Shown piece by piece: positions 11,671-24,046 of a stretch of 64,000 nt of DNA (positions are counted from its first letter, which is position 1; each line of letters opens with the position of its first letter). Source of the stretch: Galaxea fascicularis (lineage: Eukaryota; Cnidaria; Anthozoa; Scleractinia; Euphylliidae). A program made the position numbers and the translations under genes. The DNA lies in NCBI GenBank assembly GCA_948470475.1, contig OX419344.1, positions 23,614,225 through 23,678,224 on the forward strand, given 5' to 3'. A model generated the notes under the pieces. That model saw only the letters and a list, made by a program, of their open reading frames with translations. It had not been told where the DNA came from and ran no database searches.

Positions 11671-12400
11671 GGTCCATGATTCCTATATAGGAGTCCTGAA
11701 ATGGACGTGCCTTAGGGCTTTCATGGATAAGTAATAATGATTGTAATATTATTATTTATTCTTACATGACCTCATGAATACATTCCTAAAGGAGTCCTTA
11801 AAGGGCAGGTAAAGAACATTTTATAAATGGCCTCATGTTCCTACATTGTTTGGGGTTACACACTTCCATGAGCAACAGGTAAATGTGTCAATTGAAGTTA
11901 AAAGCCTGGCCCATTCTTGCAGTTCGAGGGCACAGCAAGTCACCAGAATGGCATTTCTCTTAATTCTAAAGCATTAAGCAGCATTGAGCATTACTTTGTA
12001 CTTCTTCCTAGGACAGACTTCTAATCCACTTGCAAGATTACTTTCAACATTTTGTTACGTCTACTCCAACTGTTGTACAGTTCCATCTTTACTCATGCCT
12101 GAATGGAGAGATCCTATGTAGCAGCGCAAATGCTGATACTTCTACTTAAGGTAGCAATGAAACCAAGGCTTGAAGTAGAAGGTTCCTGATCTCAATCCTA
12201 GATAAACTGCAGACCACTTAACTAACACACTTGTTCCTAGTTAATGACTAAAAATGTAATTTTATAATGATGTTAATTATCTTGCAGTTGATGCCAACTT
12301 CAACGTCGCTTTTTTGTCCTTAATCTGAGCCCTATCCTGCATCTGGGTTAAGTTTGCACTGTATGTTGCTATCTGGATTGATTCAGGTCTTTGCTGTACT
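11671..12400. other. Intergenic stretch, no gene recognised
   Basis: No long frame, no recognisable repeat apart from the short copy of the 11400 segment near 11718-11775, and no obvious regulatory signal. Confidence 0.4.
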
Positions 12401-12429
12401 TTTGCAGGAGTCCTTCAGATCCTGATAGA

Positions 12430-14520
12430 GTTCAAAGCTGTGAAAAGAAACAAAGAAAACAAGCAAACAAACAAGAAAAAAAGTTAGGCATTAGATGAAT
12501 TGTAAAGAAAAATTTGTCATGTTTATTAAAACATTTTCAATTCCAGATAGGTCTACATATGGTCTAAAAACATAAATCAACAGGGCTGTCATTAAGGGCC
12601 AGGGACAGGAAATAATTTTCCCTCATAGTTTGAGGTACATCCCCAGCTACTTTGATGTAAAACCAGCATATTGACTTCACCACAACAACTTGAATACTGG
12701 CTTTTTTTTGTATATCTCAACCTACTTCAAAAATGCAATGCCTTGTAATCCTTGCATCGGATTCATAGCTTTTTCTAGTCCACCTTAATTCAGACCTGCA
12801 GGAGTTTAAGATATACATGTACTGGTGGTATCATGTATTATATACAGTGTTTGACCAGGCAATTCTTCTTACCTTGTAATGATGATGTTGTATCGTTTGA
12901 TCTCCCCCCCAGGCAGATTCAGCATTGAGTTCACCATGCACAGCTAGCAGAAACAAAACATGAAGGGTAACTCTGTTTTAGCTAAAATTGAACCACAGAT
13001 GCCACATTAAAAAATAGGTATATAATAACAACAACTTTATTTAAGTCTGAAATCGTTCTAGCTCTAGTGCTCTACTAATTTTGGAGACTGTTAATAAAAT
13101 AAACTCGAAATTAAATCAAATGTTGGTTTTTGAGGAGAGGGGAAAACCGGAGTACCCGGAGAAAAACCTCTCGGAGCAAAGTAGAGAACCAATAAACTCA
13201 GTCCACTTATGACCCCGACTCCGAGCTCGAACCCGGGACACATTGGTGGAAGGCAAGCACTCTCACCACTGCACCAACCCTGCTTCCCAACTATTTCAAC
13301 TTAAAGCTCTGTAATATAACTTATGCTTCCATTCAATTTATAGTAAAAACATTATTGATAGGGCTTGTTGTAATGTTGAGTTACGGCCTTTATAGCAGAG
13401 CTACATAAAAAGGTATAAAATTGATCAAAAGCATGAAAAATATGATATATTCTGCATTACCTGTAGCAAAGAATTAAGCTAGAAAATCTCACCTCTGTTC
13501 TGCAGGAAGACAATCTGTGTTCTCCCAACTATGTAACATTTAAGGCTCTTGCAAGGGTTAAGGACTGTCACAACTTCTGTTAGTTAAGGAGCATTTGACC
13601 ACATAGCCTGCTGCAGGGAGACTGCCTCCAGTGGCTTGGACTTGTGGGTCTCTTTTCAATATTCATGGTTGTAGTCATGTATCTGTTGTTTTCTACATTT
13701 CTAACGAAATAACTTCAAGAGTGCAATGTTGAGATGTTCCATAAAAGTAATTTGGTTGAGTGGCACTGAAAACATTCATCATTCTGACTCATTGTGTGGT
13801 GGTCATAATAATAATATTTGTTGGAATCAAGTAACAGAAATCCAATCTCCATTTTCACTGACATTTTCTCACAGTAGTTTGAGGAGTATTAATTGTCCAG
13901 GTATGTTTCACTGAATTGCCACTATTATTAGACGCTTTAAGTAATCATGAGGACACTTACCTTCCGATAATTCTTTAACTTGAGGTCTCCCATATAGGAT
14001 TATTTTCATTTCAGGACTGTATGCATGTCTTATTGATGATTGAGAACTTTGAACATAGTTAGTAACTAACTGTGTTTTTAATGACAGTTGTCATGGCAGT
14101 TTGGAATGACAATAAGCAATAATTATTATGATCAGGCCACAAACAATTCAATCAGCATCCTCACTTTACATCTGTGACTGTAGAAATAGAAATAGGAGTT
14201 CTTGACAATGATTTGGAGGCCAGATCAGATAATCAGTAGTTTTGAATCTCATGAATTGAATCTGAAATCAGTCATACTTCCCATTCAAGTTTATCTGGAC
14301 ATTTTTCTGATACTTTTGCTGGAACTGAACTGCAAAATAAAACCAGAAAAATAATAGTCAATAAAAGAACCCGAAATAAGGTTATTGCATCTCTTACCTG
14401 GGAAAACTTGAAGTCTGTATAATCATAATTATATCCAGTTGATGTTCATTAAATGTATTCTTCATCCGGTAGTCACACTTCCCAAGAATGCAAATCATCA
14501 GGTATACATTAGCAAGATTG
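12430..14520 (-). other. Putative spliced minus-strand transcript, downstream part of the leftmost unit
   Basis: Four blocks have GT/AG borders on the minus strand: 14398-14520, 13961-14016, 13493-13528 and 12873-12943. A further acceptor lies near 12438. Lengths of 123, 56, 36 and 71 nt keep one reading frame open for about 95 codons, ending just inside the last acceptor (CTT TGA). The predicted peptide resembles no family I know. A second frame of the 71-nt block is also open, so the coding interpretation is weak and a spliced non-coding RNA is equally possible. The blocks lie downstream of the minus-strand TATA box at 16810, as expected if that promoter drives them. Confidence 0.3.
13022..13285 (-). 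mobile_element. tRNA-derived SINE, minus strand
   Basis: On the minus strand the head reads TTGGTGCAGTGGTGAGAG (A-box region) and later GGGTTCGAGCTC (B box). The body contains CTCCGGGTACTCCGGTTTTC, and the tail ends GACTTAAATAAAGTTG. The order head, CCGG-rich body and AATAAAGTT tail matches a SINE type I associate with cnidarian genomes; the family name was not verified. Confidence 0.75.
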
Positions 14521-14639
14521 CTGAAACAAAGCTTTTCAGGTTAGTATTGTTTACAAAAGACACAGATGAGACCTTTTTTTGTTTCTTTTATTGAAAGCAA
14601 ATTATGCAACTTGAAAGTTGCTACAGTTTGATTCAATAT

Positions 14640-15195
14640 AATCCTGTAAAGCAAGATTTCCTGAAACAGAAAATTTTTGTTAGTGTTGAATAAAAAACAG
14701 TTGACAACATTTTGTTTTTCAGAGTTTTATTTCAGGTAAATTTATAACATGTGTTTTTGAGCATCATTAAGTTCTTCTTAATTCAGAAGTTCCTGAAATA
14801 TAATCTTTTCTTAGTCCCTGAAATGTAATATGTTGTTAGTCCCTGAAACAACAGAATGATTTGTTTATAGACTAAAGACTTAATCCTGAAAAGCAAGATT
14901 TCCTGAAAAGAGAAACATCAGTAATTAATTTTGCATTGCAGTAACAACTTCAACATAAATGCATGACACCGCAGACAGTTGTGTTTTTGTATGTTTTATT
15001 TCAGTCGTGTAACCTTATTACAAGTGTTCTTAGGCTAATAATTTTATTTCTGAAGCAAGCTAGTGCAAAGTGCTTTAAATAAAATACATGCTTTATTGAT
15101 CTGCTGAGAGAAAAAGAAGCACATTTGCAATCATCAAGTCCCTGAAATAGAATGATTTGTTAGTCCCTGAAAGACAATGAGTTGTTAGTATTTAA
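14640..15195. repeat. Degenerate tandem repeat with TAGTCCCTGAAA motif
   Basis: The phrase TTAGTCCCTGAAA followed by an A/T-rich AGAATGA segment recurs several times at about 30-bp or longer spacing. Shorter versions are present at 22455-22520 and 30140-30245 in the other two copies of the unit. No coding potential was found. Confidence 0.55.
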
Positions 15196-15593
15196 TAGTT
15201 TACTTAATCTTACTAAACGTTTTAAGATAAAGACACTGACAGCATAGCAGTTTTCAGAGTTTTATTATATTCATTTCAGTGTTACAGAGCTTGTAGTCTC
15301 CTCAGGATCTTGGTAGGTGTGCCGAAGGGTGCGCTCCTATGCTAAAAGTTAAGTGTCCAGTGAAACCGAGAGTGTTTCAATCTGTGTCCAAAAGATTTGG
15401 CACCTCAACTAAAACACTCAGAGTTCCCCAGACACAATCAGGGACTGTTCACAGCTTGCTATCAATTCTTTGTTGATACCAAGCATTTAAATCGAATGCA
15501 TTGTCAAATTTGGACTGAAGATGAAGCAAACAGATGTCGAGAGCCGAATGTGCTGAACGTAGATTTACTGGAAAACAATAAAACTCCACATAC

Positions 15594-15630
15594 CTCAGGC
15601 CAGAATGGTGTCTTCTTCTTCTGTGTCCAG
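15594..15630 (-). other. Exon-like block with conserved splice sites (copy C)
   Basis: The minus strand reads CTAG, then 37 nt, then the donor GTATGTGG. Equivalent blocks are at 22911-22950 and 30604-30643, where they are 40 nt long. The 3-nt difference is one AAG triplet in a lysine run, so one frame (W-T-Q-K-K-K...F-W-P-E) stays open in all copies. Retention of acceptor, donor and frame through three copies suggests a real exon, but the parent transcript is unknown. Confidence 0.4.
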
Positions 15631-15839
15631 CTAGAGTACTGTTAAATAATTTATTTTAGCTGTTTCAACCAATATTTCCAAAAAGCTCTGACTAGCAACT
15701 TGCAGTTTGGAAATAATATATAGATGTTGTATGCGGCAGCTGTTGGTTTTAGATAATTTTGTTGAAAATAGAAATAATAATTGGAGTTATGTTTGATCTT
15801 ACAGCTGCTTTGTGGTAATTTTGAAAGAATAGACAAACA

Positions 15840-16080
15840 TGTGAGTAAATGTTTTATCTAATAGTTGTTTTCAGGTAATTTGAGTCAAAATAAACAAGTG
15901 TGTAGATCTTTTGTCTTTAAGTTGCACTGTGATAATTTTGAGTCAATAAACAGTTAAATAAATGCTTTATCTGTCACAGTTGGTTTATCGCAATTTTGAG
16001 TCAGCAGACAAGTGAAAAATGCTTCATCTGACAGGTGCTTTTCTGGTGGTTTGGAATGGCTTTAGATCATTATTTTATGT
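15840..16080. repeat. Degenerate repeat of about 65 bp, AATTTTGAGTCA type
   Basis: Variants of GATAATTTTGAGTCAATA, followed about 20 bp later by AATGCTTTATCTGTCACAG, occur three to four times in a row. The same family lies at 23090-23340 and 30830-30990 in the other copies. Confidence 0.6.
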
Positions 16081-16809
16081 AGCATCTTGTGATAGATAAC
16101 TTTGACAAATCATGGCCAACTGAAGGTACTTGATGTCTCCAATGTTTGTTATCTTCGGTGGTTGAAACAGCTAAGTATTATGTTAACTACTAATTCTATT
16201 CTTCTGGACTAGGGTGTGTGCATATGTTTGTCCCTTTATTCCCAGTGTTACGTGCCTGGCAACTCCTTATTGTGAATTAATTATCTATCTGCCTGTAGCC
16301 AGAAAGACCATTAAACCTGCAAGAAGTCAAAACTGGTCTTCGTCCAAAATTTAATGGCCTCAAGCTCCAGTTACATCATCTAGACTTAATTAAATATCTG
16401 GTTGAACATTACGGAGTGTAACTTTACTTAATCCAGCGCTAACAGACTGGCAAGTAAAGTGTTATACTTTGAAAACCTATGCGCAACTAAGCAGGAGAAT
16501 GATCGATGTTGATGATGAAAAGAGTTGATAGATGATTCCAGGTGTAGCTCCATGTTGAAGACATCTTGAACTTGCTGAACTTGAAGACTTGTAGAAAGAC
16601 CGCAAAATCCGAACAAAAAAAGCCGAATAGTGATCTGAATTCCAGTTGATGGCCGAATAACCTGCAAAGGAACCCAGTTAAGTAAGGACCTAAAAGGGGA
16701 GGAGCCATCCCAATCCTTGGGACCCAACTAACTAAAGTAGCTACAGTTAAATGAAGCCGAATAGCCAATCATCTGTGTATTGTGTGCTTTGTAAGGTTCA
16801 ACCAGATCT

Positions 16810-16817
16810 CTTATATA
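16810..16817 (-). promoter_or_regulatory. TATA box, copy C
   Basis: The minus strand carries TATATAAG, a match to the TATAWAAR consensus, preceded upstream by ATTGG (an inverted CCAAT). The surrounding block is preserved in all three copies. The transcription start would be about 25-30 bp downstream, near 16785. Confidence 0.5.
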
Positions 16818-17449
16818 TGCCCCCCAATCCCATCCCAATTTGACTAACCAGCCTCCTTGGCTTGTTTAGGTGATGCTGACTCAGTAGATGGTACACACAC
16901 TGTGGCATTAGTTGGGTATGCTGTGGCTGAGGGTTTGGAACTTGCAGATGTTTCAGATATGGCTCATAAAGAACTGTTAACCAGGAAATGCAGGAAGACT
17001 GAAAGAAAGAAAAAATCTAGTCAATTCTCAGAAATACCATTCAAATTGTACACAGAGAGGTAGAATTTGAAAAATTGGGATTAAACTGGGCATTAGCTCA
17101 CTAATCTTCCAGTAGTTTTTCAACTTTTGAGATTAAACAACACCCTGATTTAGGAAGTGGTATTAACAGCACCTTTTAACTTAAGGATATTATACTTCTA
17201 GAATATATAGCATATACGAAAATATGCTGATTCTGTTTAATGTGCATCCTTGATGGATTCCTTTATTCTCATTAGATGTATCTTTTGATTAAGGTTAGTG
17301 ATATTGTAAAGGGAAATACAATGCTTTAAAACAAGCCAACAAACGATCAACAAAATAACTGAAAATTTCTAACCTCTATTCCTTCTCCAGAGTGACATCA
17401 TTAATGGCTCTGCAATCCCTGGGTGTGGCACTGATTGGTAGCTGAGGGT

Positions 17450-17950
17450 AGGAACCTTTCAGTTTTCAGCAGTAATTTGGATTGAATTGACAGTACGCAA
17501 ACAATCAACTCATATATCGACTGCCAGATCTTCTGAGTAATTTGTAATGACAGTAAACAATTCATTGTTTTTTTTATACTGACTGGCAGACCTGACTAAT
17601 TTGTACTCACAATAAGAAATTAAATTTTTTTCTTGGCAGACAGCTGATGATATTAATTTAAGCAGCAGCACAAAAAACAACACAAATTAACATTTTTACT
17701 GCCAGATCATCATCTTAATTTGTAATGACAGTAAAGAAATAAACCAGCATCTTGAGAGGCAGTTCATGATTAATGTTTTAGAGTGACAGAAACCAATTCA
17801 ATCTCTATCTTGATTGCAATTAACTGTTGATCTCAGCAATTATTTCTGAATCACCTTGACAGATGGCCAGGCTAATCAGTATTTTGAGTGGCAGTAAACA
17901 ATTTGGATTGAGAATAAACAATTCAATCACTATATATCTCAACTGCAGTT
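17450..17950. repeat. Degenerate tandem repeat, GACTGCCAGATC / AATTTGTAATGACAGTAAA type
   Basis: Units of roughly 60-70 bp contain variants of CTGCCAGATC, then TAATTTGTAATGACAGTAAA, then CAATTCA. About six to seven units are visible. The homologous zone in copy A is 24530-25000. Confidence 0.6.
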
Positions 17951-18075
17951 TAGCTCAGGCTGTATAAAATTGTAGTGGTGATAGTGATAAATTCATTCAG
18001 TATTGACCGCTTATTTTTGTAACAATTTGGAGTGACATGTTGAAATTCAGTCAGTTTCTTGACTGTCTTTAATGA

Positions 18076-18158
18076 TAGCAATTTGGTTGGACCTGGTATT
18101 CCAGGTTGAGGGTGGGGCATTGCACTAGCAACACCACCCCGTAGCAATCATGTTGCTA
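18076..18158 (-). ncRNA. Hairpin element E1, candidate structured RNA
   Basis: The palindrome ACCTGG-loop-CCAGGT lies at 18091-18106. Next to it, on the minus strand, is a longer imperfect stem in which GGGTGG pairs with CCACCC around an inner GTTGC/GCAA pair. Three related elements exist at 18519, 25111 and 25579. See the finding on compensatory change. No known RNA family was recognised. A coding origin is possible: a peptide beginning MLRGGVA is open here, but its frame is broken in the 25579 copy. Confidence 0.4.
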
Positions 18159-18518
18159 CTGAAATAGATGTGAGGGCATTTGCTACCATCAGCAAACAGA
18201 GTATTGGTGATTGGCCACCTGAATGTATGGGGTCAACTTGGGTGGAAATCTGCACCCCTATTATTAATATCCTGACATTCAGGGTGACTATCCACATTGG
18301 ATTGTGGTTTGTATGGACTTTTTACCAGATTGAGGAGTTAAAGCAAGGTAGCTGCATACCATATGTTCTGGGAAATAAGCAAACACAAGGAAAAGGATCT
18401 GCAGACACAGGAAGCACCATTAATTATATGATGATGTGCAGGGATGAGATCAAGAGAATGAAGCACTTCCAGGTAAGGAAGTCTGTGTAACTTGTATTGG
18501 CAGCGATAAATACATTCA

Positions 18519-18604
18519 GTTGATGCCAGTAGTTTGGAGTGATCTGGTACTCCAGATTGGGGGTAATGTGTTGTGGCAGCAACTTCACCCCATAACATTT
18601 GCTA
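18519..18604 (-). ncRNA. Hairpin element E2, candidate structured RNA
   Basis: Same organisation as E1, but the short stem is ATCTGG-loop-CCAGAT (18542-18557) and the longer stem pairs GGGGT with ACCCC. It lies about 430 bp from E1 and is the ortholog by position of the element at 25579-25665. Confidence 0.4.
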
Positions 18605-19399
18605 AGTACTATCCTTGAAGGGAATAATGCTGACCAAGAAACTGGGTGTTTAACGGATGTGGGTGGCAGCCAAGTAGAATCCTCTACCCTGACTAGCACT
18701 GTTGATTTCCTGACGTCCAGGCGATGTATACAATCCAGGAAAGATAATTTTACCATTTGGTTGTCATATTGGGGTAAGATCCATGTACAGTCCGAGGTTG
18801 TGGCACTCAGTTTGGATAAGGAAGTTTCAATTAAGTATCACTGAAGAAGACCCATAAATTCAAGGATGAAAGACTCTAGAACTGGTGTATGCTTTTTCTT
18901 AATGCCAACTTCACAAGGTTATCCATTGTTGTAAGCTATGTAACCACTGAGACTTCTTTTGGAACAATGCCAGCAGTTTTGGAGGAAACACCAAAGTGTG
19001 TCAGTCTTCTTGTTATGGAAGATGTCAATGCTTAAGTGGGCTGTAATAAAGGATTAATAATGTTTGAGAGTATTGTTTGTGTCAGGTTGCATTCACTTAA
19101 GATGCAGATCAGGAGATAAGACTGATTGATTACAGTACATGTCCTTGTTTTTATGATGATGGTTGGCTGTGATTAGGAGTTTTGATCCTCAATATTCCAG
19201 AGAGAAGTTGTTTCTTCTATGATGTGCTGCTCTACTGTTCTCCTGAAGTATTTCTTGATCATTAACACATCCACTCTTTGGAGATTCCACAATTCTTTTT
19301 GATGTCATTAGGGAGAGATCTCATATGGATAGCTTCCTTGATATCTCGCATGTAAGAGAGAGACAGAGAGAGTTAAGGAAAGACATACAGTTGTAGACC

Positions 19400-20450
19400 T
19401 AGAATTTTGATGAGAACTATGAAAAACTGTGTGCCTTTATTGATTGAAGCTTCTGTAACCATCACACAGCACTTGTAGGTAGTACTCTCTCCCAGCATTC
19501 GCTAGAGTGAGCTTGAGCAAAGAAACGATTTTAGTCTGTAGGCAAATGTACCAGTGTTCCATTCAGTCCAGAAGCAACCTGTATGTCCTGTATATAGATG
19601 TCCATGAGGTGATTTGTTGTGTATCATCTTGATTGAGAAGCTGTTTTCTTCCTTGAAGGTTGGTGCTAAAGAGAACAATAGAAAGGAACAGGCTAGTTTC
19701 AGGAGGGGGTATGTGTGGAACAGAGTTTTGCTGTCACTGAGAAGTACTTGTATTAGCAGTCTGCTGAATCCATAAGGAGCATGGGTGTTTTGCTTCTGAG
19801 AAAGGGAGTAGGAGTCTTCGCCAACTGTAGCACACTTTGGATGTCTTGAAAAGTTATGAGCTTGCTGAGAGATTGGTTTTAAGAGGTGATATCATGTATA
19901 AATAGAGAAAACTTTGTCTTCAGGCAAATATGTCATCAGCCCATTGACTTGACCAACAACCTCTGTCTCCTGTGTACTGTGATTCTGATAATGCTTCTTT
20001 TGATAGTTTCCAATCCTGCACTTTGTGGAACATCTTGAGAAGTTGGGCTCCCTTGGAAGGTTGTGAAGATCATCAAGCTACTAATGCAAATTCAAGAAAG
20101 TATACAGGCAGTGGGTGAACAAAGGGAGAATCATCTATAGAGCAGAATTTCTTGCCCTGATCTCCTGTGTGCTGATTGCAAGAACGTCTGTGAGTTTGGT
20201 CAATACTGTGGCTAGTCTTGAGAAGCTAATTATATGGTCTCCAATTGATTTAATGGATGCTTTGTAAAGATTTTTGGTACCATTAACAACATGGTCTGTG
20301 GACGTCATTTCCGCTTCAGCAATGAAACAGGTAGGGATGAACATTATTATTATTCCTCTTGCTTCTTTTCATGGACTGAGAAAGAGACAGCTCACAGGAA
20401 GAGATTGGAGACTTTCCACAAAGCTTGAGGATTTGGATTTTGCACAACAC
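19400..20450. repeat. Degenerate repeat of about 200 bp with TTGAGAAGTT core, copy B
   Basis: A recurring core approximates GTGGATAGTCTTGAGAAGTT followed by GGTCTCC and TTGGAAGG. It is seen near 19830, 20030 and 20205 with 170-200 bp between cores. Linking phrases such as CTCTGTCTCCTGTGTACTG and GGCAAATGTACCAGTG also recur. No transposon ends or reading frames explain it. Confidence 0.55.
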
Positions 20451-20699
20451 TTGGCCTGATATCCAACCAGTACATTGACATTCAGGAGAAGTTGCAGGAC
20501 ACACCTCATCTAACCCACATTAGCTGATCATGGTGTGGTTGAATACTACTACTAAACAGCCCTTTTAAGAGACACAAGTAATTGTGTACTGGTCACCAGT
20601 CCTGCTAAGGTTCACAGTGTCCCCTTTGACTAGTTCCCTCAAGGTGGAGTGCACTTACAACCTACATTTGTACCAGTCTATTGGTTCTCATCAGTCAGT

Positions 20700-20935
20700 G
20701 CCCAATCTACCTGCTGCCATAGATCTATTTTACCCATAGTTGGGGCCCTAACACGGACTACCGCCCTGGGCCAGAGCGGACCTGGGAGTAGCGGCAATTA
20801 AGGGGTGACTCCACACTCCCCAGAACTCCCAAACTGGAGCCTTGCCACTGGATGTAGTTTACCGTCTTACCCAGGACGCCACAATACCACAAGCAACCAT
20901 AAACTCACTGCAGACTCCAACCCTCCAAAATAATG
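20700..20935. repeat. GC-richer conserved block, copy B
   Basis: A block of about 235 bp, clearly richer in G+C than its surroundings, containing GGACTACCGCCCTGGGCCAG and GGGGTGACTCCACACTCCCC. It is nearly identical to 28555-28800 in copy A, although flanking sequence has diverged more. It could be a fragment of a dispersed retroelement or a constrained exon. Short frames exist, but I recognise no protein. Confidence 0.45.
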
Positions 20936-22082
20936 AATGAATATTCTTTTATGTGGGCTTACTGGACAGTGATTGTAAAAGATATGTTACATGTAAGACT
21001 CTCCAAAGTTGAAGCACATACTAATTTCAGTCTGGAAATCCCCCATGTCTTAATTGAATCTTAACACATTCGTATCAGAAAATGTAAGAGAACAGGGTCT
21101 TCCATGTGCTAAAACATGACTAGTAAATTTCCAAGTGGCTAGGCTTCTTTCAGGCTGAGCTTAATTTGTTGCACCAAGAGCATATTCTAGTGTTGCAGAA
21201 TACAACTGTAGCAACAAGGGCCAGTTACATATCCTGTAATCTAGAGGTGCTCTCTGTTATTTTGCAAAAAAGGAGGTGAGTGGCTGGAACATGTCAAGTG
21301 GACTCATATCATGACTGAAAACAGATTGACTGCCAAGGAAGTCAGCAAGATGGATGGCCTAAGAGGGGTTAATATGGAAAAATCAGATCCAAGACGACCA
21401 TGCAAACTGAGTGTTTTGGTCACTCACTAAATGCATTGGTGAAATCCACCAGTTGAAAGCAACATTCCAGTATATATAAACATGAAAGAGCAGTGTGTGT
21501 GTCATTTGATCTGCATGGAAGAGACTGCAGCAGTGGAAGGTACCCAGGAATTAGATTTCCAGGAGACTTGATATCTTGAAGACTCTTTTGATGCATCAAA
21601 GGATTGGCTGGCCTAGCAGGATTGGCTGTAAGGATTTGCTAATTATGGTGTAATACAGAGCTGGCACTCTCTTTTATAGTATGAAAGAGCTGTAGCGATT
21701 CCCTGCTCAGAATTGCACTGGAATGAATGGCTCAAAGGAGAGATAGTACAGTCTGGTCTAAGATGACCTGGAAAAACTGACCATTTTGGTTGCTTGATCA
21801 AGAGAGTTTAAAAAATGACAAATGCAACTTGAATCCACAGACTTAAGGTTCAGAATATTTCAGAACAGTATGTTTAGTGTCCAGTTGTATGGACGAGAGT
21901 GCTGGAGGTTTCACGGTACAAAGTATGAGTGCATCCAAGTAATTTGGAGTGATTGATTGATATTTCTCTACCGTCACTGACAAACAGTGTAACACCAGAC
22001 AGGAGTTGAGCTGGAAAATACAATGAAAAACCAGTTAATATGTAACATGAAATGGTAAAATTGTATGATACTTATTGCTTAC

Positions 22083-22153
22083 CTTGTATTGAAGAAAAGA
22101 AAAGTTTTATCAAAGACATCTACTTGATGATTATGATCCTCTTGTTGTTGAAG
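22083..22153 (-). other. Exon-like 71-nt block (copy B)
   Basis: The minus strand has acceptor TCTTCAG, 71 nt with one open frame (starting L-Q-Q-Q-E-D-H), and donor GTAAGC. The identical block is at 29775-29845 in copy A, at an exact 7692-bp offset. It may belong to the same transcript as the block at 22911-22950. Confidence 0.35.
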
Positions 22154-22910
22154 CTGAAGATGTTGTGAAAGATAAGTACTAATTGCTGAAATGAAGATGT
22201 GTTGGTTAGTATTGTTTAAACAAGACACTGACAACTGTTTTTGGTTTCTTTTATTAGAAGAAATTCAACTTCCAGTTACAGTTTTGCTCAGCATGCTGCT
22301 CTTAAAATGTGCTATATCCAGATGTGATTCTGAAATGGAAATGTTAGTATGTTTCTCAATTAATACAGTGACACCTTTGTTTTTCAGAATTTTATTTCAG
22401 TCATGTAACATCGTTTACAACATTAGTGACATGCGCGCACATTTTGTTGTCTGAAAAACAAGATTTGTTAGTTGCTGAAATAGAATGATTTATGTTAGTC
22501 CCTGAAATAGAATGAGTTGTTAGTATTGAAGTATTTACTTAACTTAATGTTTTAAGACAAAAGACACTGACAGCATGGTGGTTTTCAGAGTTTTATTATC
22601 TTTATTTCAGTCTTACAGAGCTTGTAGTCTTGATCAATCCTCAGGATGTTGGTAGGTCTGCCGAAGGGTGCGCACCTATGCTAAAAGTTAAGTGTCCAGT
22701 GAAACGAAGAATGTTTCTTTGTCCAAAAAAACATTCAGAGTTCCCCAGACACAATCAGGGACTGTTCACAGCTTGCTATTGATTCTTTGTCAATACCAAG
22801 CATCTAAATCGAATGCATTGTCAAATTTGGACTGAAGGTAAAGCCAACAGATGTCGAAAGCCGAATGTGCTGAATGTAGATTCATTGGAAAACAATAAAA
22901 ATCCACATAC

Positions 22911-22950
22911 CTCAGGCCAGAAAGCTGTCTTCTTCTTCTTCTGAGTCCAG
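22911..22950 (-). other. Exon-like block with conserved splice sites (copy B)
   Basis: Forty nt between an ATAG acceptor and a GTATGTGG donor. It encodes the same short lysine-rich frame as 15594-15630 with one extra lysine codon. Confidence 0.4.
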
Positions 22951-24038
22951 CTATATTATTGTTACATAAGTTTAGCTGTTTCAACCAAAGACGTTCTGAA
23001 TAGTAACTTGTAGTTTGGAACACTAACGTCGTGAATGCAACAGCTGCTGCTTTTAGATAATTTTGTTGACAACAGTAATTTTGACTTATGTTTGATCTTA
23101 CTGCTGCTTTGTGATAATTTCTAGGTAATTTGAGTCACGATAAACAAGTGGATAAATCCTGTGTCAGACAGTTGCCATAAGACAATGATAATTTTGAGTC
23201 AATACAGACAAGTATAGACAAATGCTTGATCTTTCACAGTTGATTTCTGACAAATTTCAATGAGCAGACAAGTGTATAAGTGTTTTATGTGACAAGTGCT
23301 TTTAATGGGTTCTGACAAACTTTGATTTATTGGCAGCTTGTCAGATAATCATTTAAAGATACTTTATGTCTGCAATATTTGTTATCTTTGGTGGTTGAAA
23401 CAGCTGAGTATTATGTTAACTAATGTTTCTATAGTTCTGGACTAGGGTGTGTGCATATGTTTGTCCCTTTATTCCCAATTTTATGTGCCTGGCGACTCCT
23501 TATTGTGAATTAATTATGTATCTGCCTGTAGCCAGAAAGACCATTAAACCTGCAAGAAGTCAAAACTGGTCTTCGTCCAAAATTTAATGGCCTCAAGCTC
23601 CAGTTACATCATCTAGACTTAATTTAATATCTGGTTGAACATTACGGAGTGTAACTTTACTTAATCCAGTGCTAACAGACTGGCAAGTAAAGTGTTGTAG
23701 TTTGAAAACCTATGCGCAACTAAGCAGGAGAATGATGTTGATGATGAAAAGAGTTGATGGATGATTCCAGGTGTAGCTCCATGTTAAAGATATCTTGAAC
23801 TTCCTGAACTTGAAGACTTGTAGAAAGACCGAAAATTCTGAACCAAAAAAGCCGAATAGTGACCGGAATTCCTGTTGATGGCCGAATAACCTGCAAAGAA
23901 ACCCAGTTAAGTAAGGGCCTAAAAGGGGAGGAGCCATCCCAACCCTTGGGACCCAATTAACTAAATTAACTATAATTAAATTAAGCCGAACAGCCAATCA
24001 TCTGTGTATTGTGTGCTTTGTAAGGTTCAACCAGATCT

Positions 24039-24046
24039 CTTATATA
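24039..24046 (-). promoter_or_regulatory. TATA box, copy B
   Basis: TATATAAG on the minus strand inside a block of more than 100 bp that is nearly identical in the three copies, including upstream GATTGG and downstream CACACAATACACAGATGATT. Confidence 0.5.

Larger units (their letters stand above)
14521..16875 (-). repeat. Triplicated unit, copy C (leftmost), conserved promoter-proximal part
   Basis: This stretch is homologous to about 22190-24130 and 29880-31790. Shared landmarks include the exon-like block at 15594-15630, the segment with CCGAAGGGTGCGC near 15321, a degenerate repeat with the motif AATTTTGAGTCA, and the TATA block near 16810. Homology to the other copies fades left of about 14520, so this copy has lost or replaced the distal part seen in copies A and B. 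Confidence 0.8.

Noticed and set aside
16428..16768. 93-99 residue proteins downstream of the TATA box, with relatives at 23710-23997 and 31349-31640
   Set aside because: The longest frame starts without ATG, two overlapping frames are equally open, and indels between copies shift the ends. Treated as part of the duplicated unit instead.
18091..18106. U2 snRNA 3' stem, because of ACCTGGTATT
   Set aside because: Only the short phrase is shared; the rest of the U2 sequence, including the branch-site region, is absent nearby.
22191..22454. 87-residue plus-strand protein, repeated at 29883-30146
   Set aside because: The identity of the two copies reflects recent DNA duplication. The frame has no recognisable features, and the third copy at 14520-14800 does not keep it.
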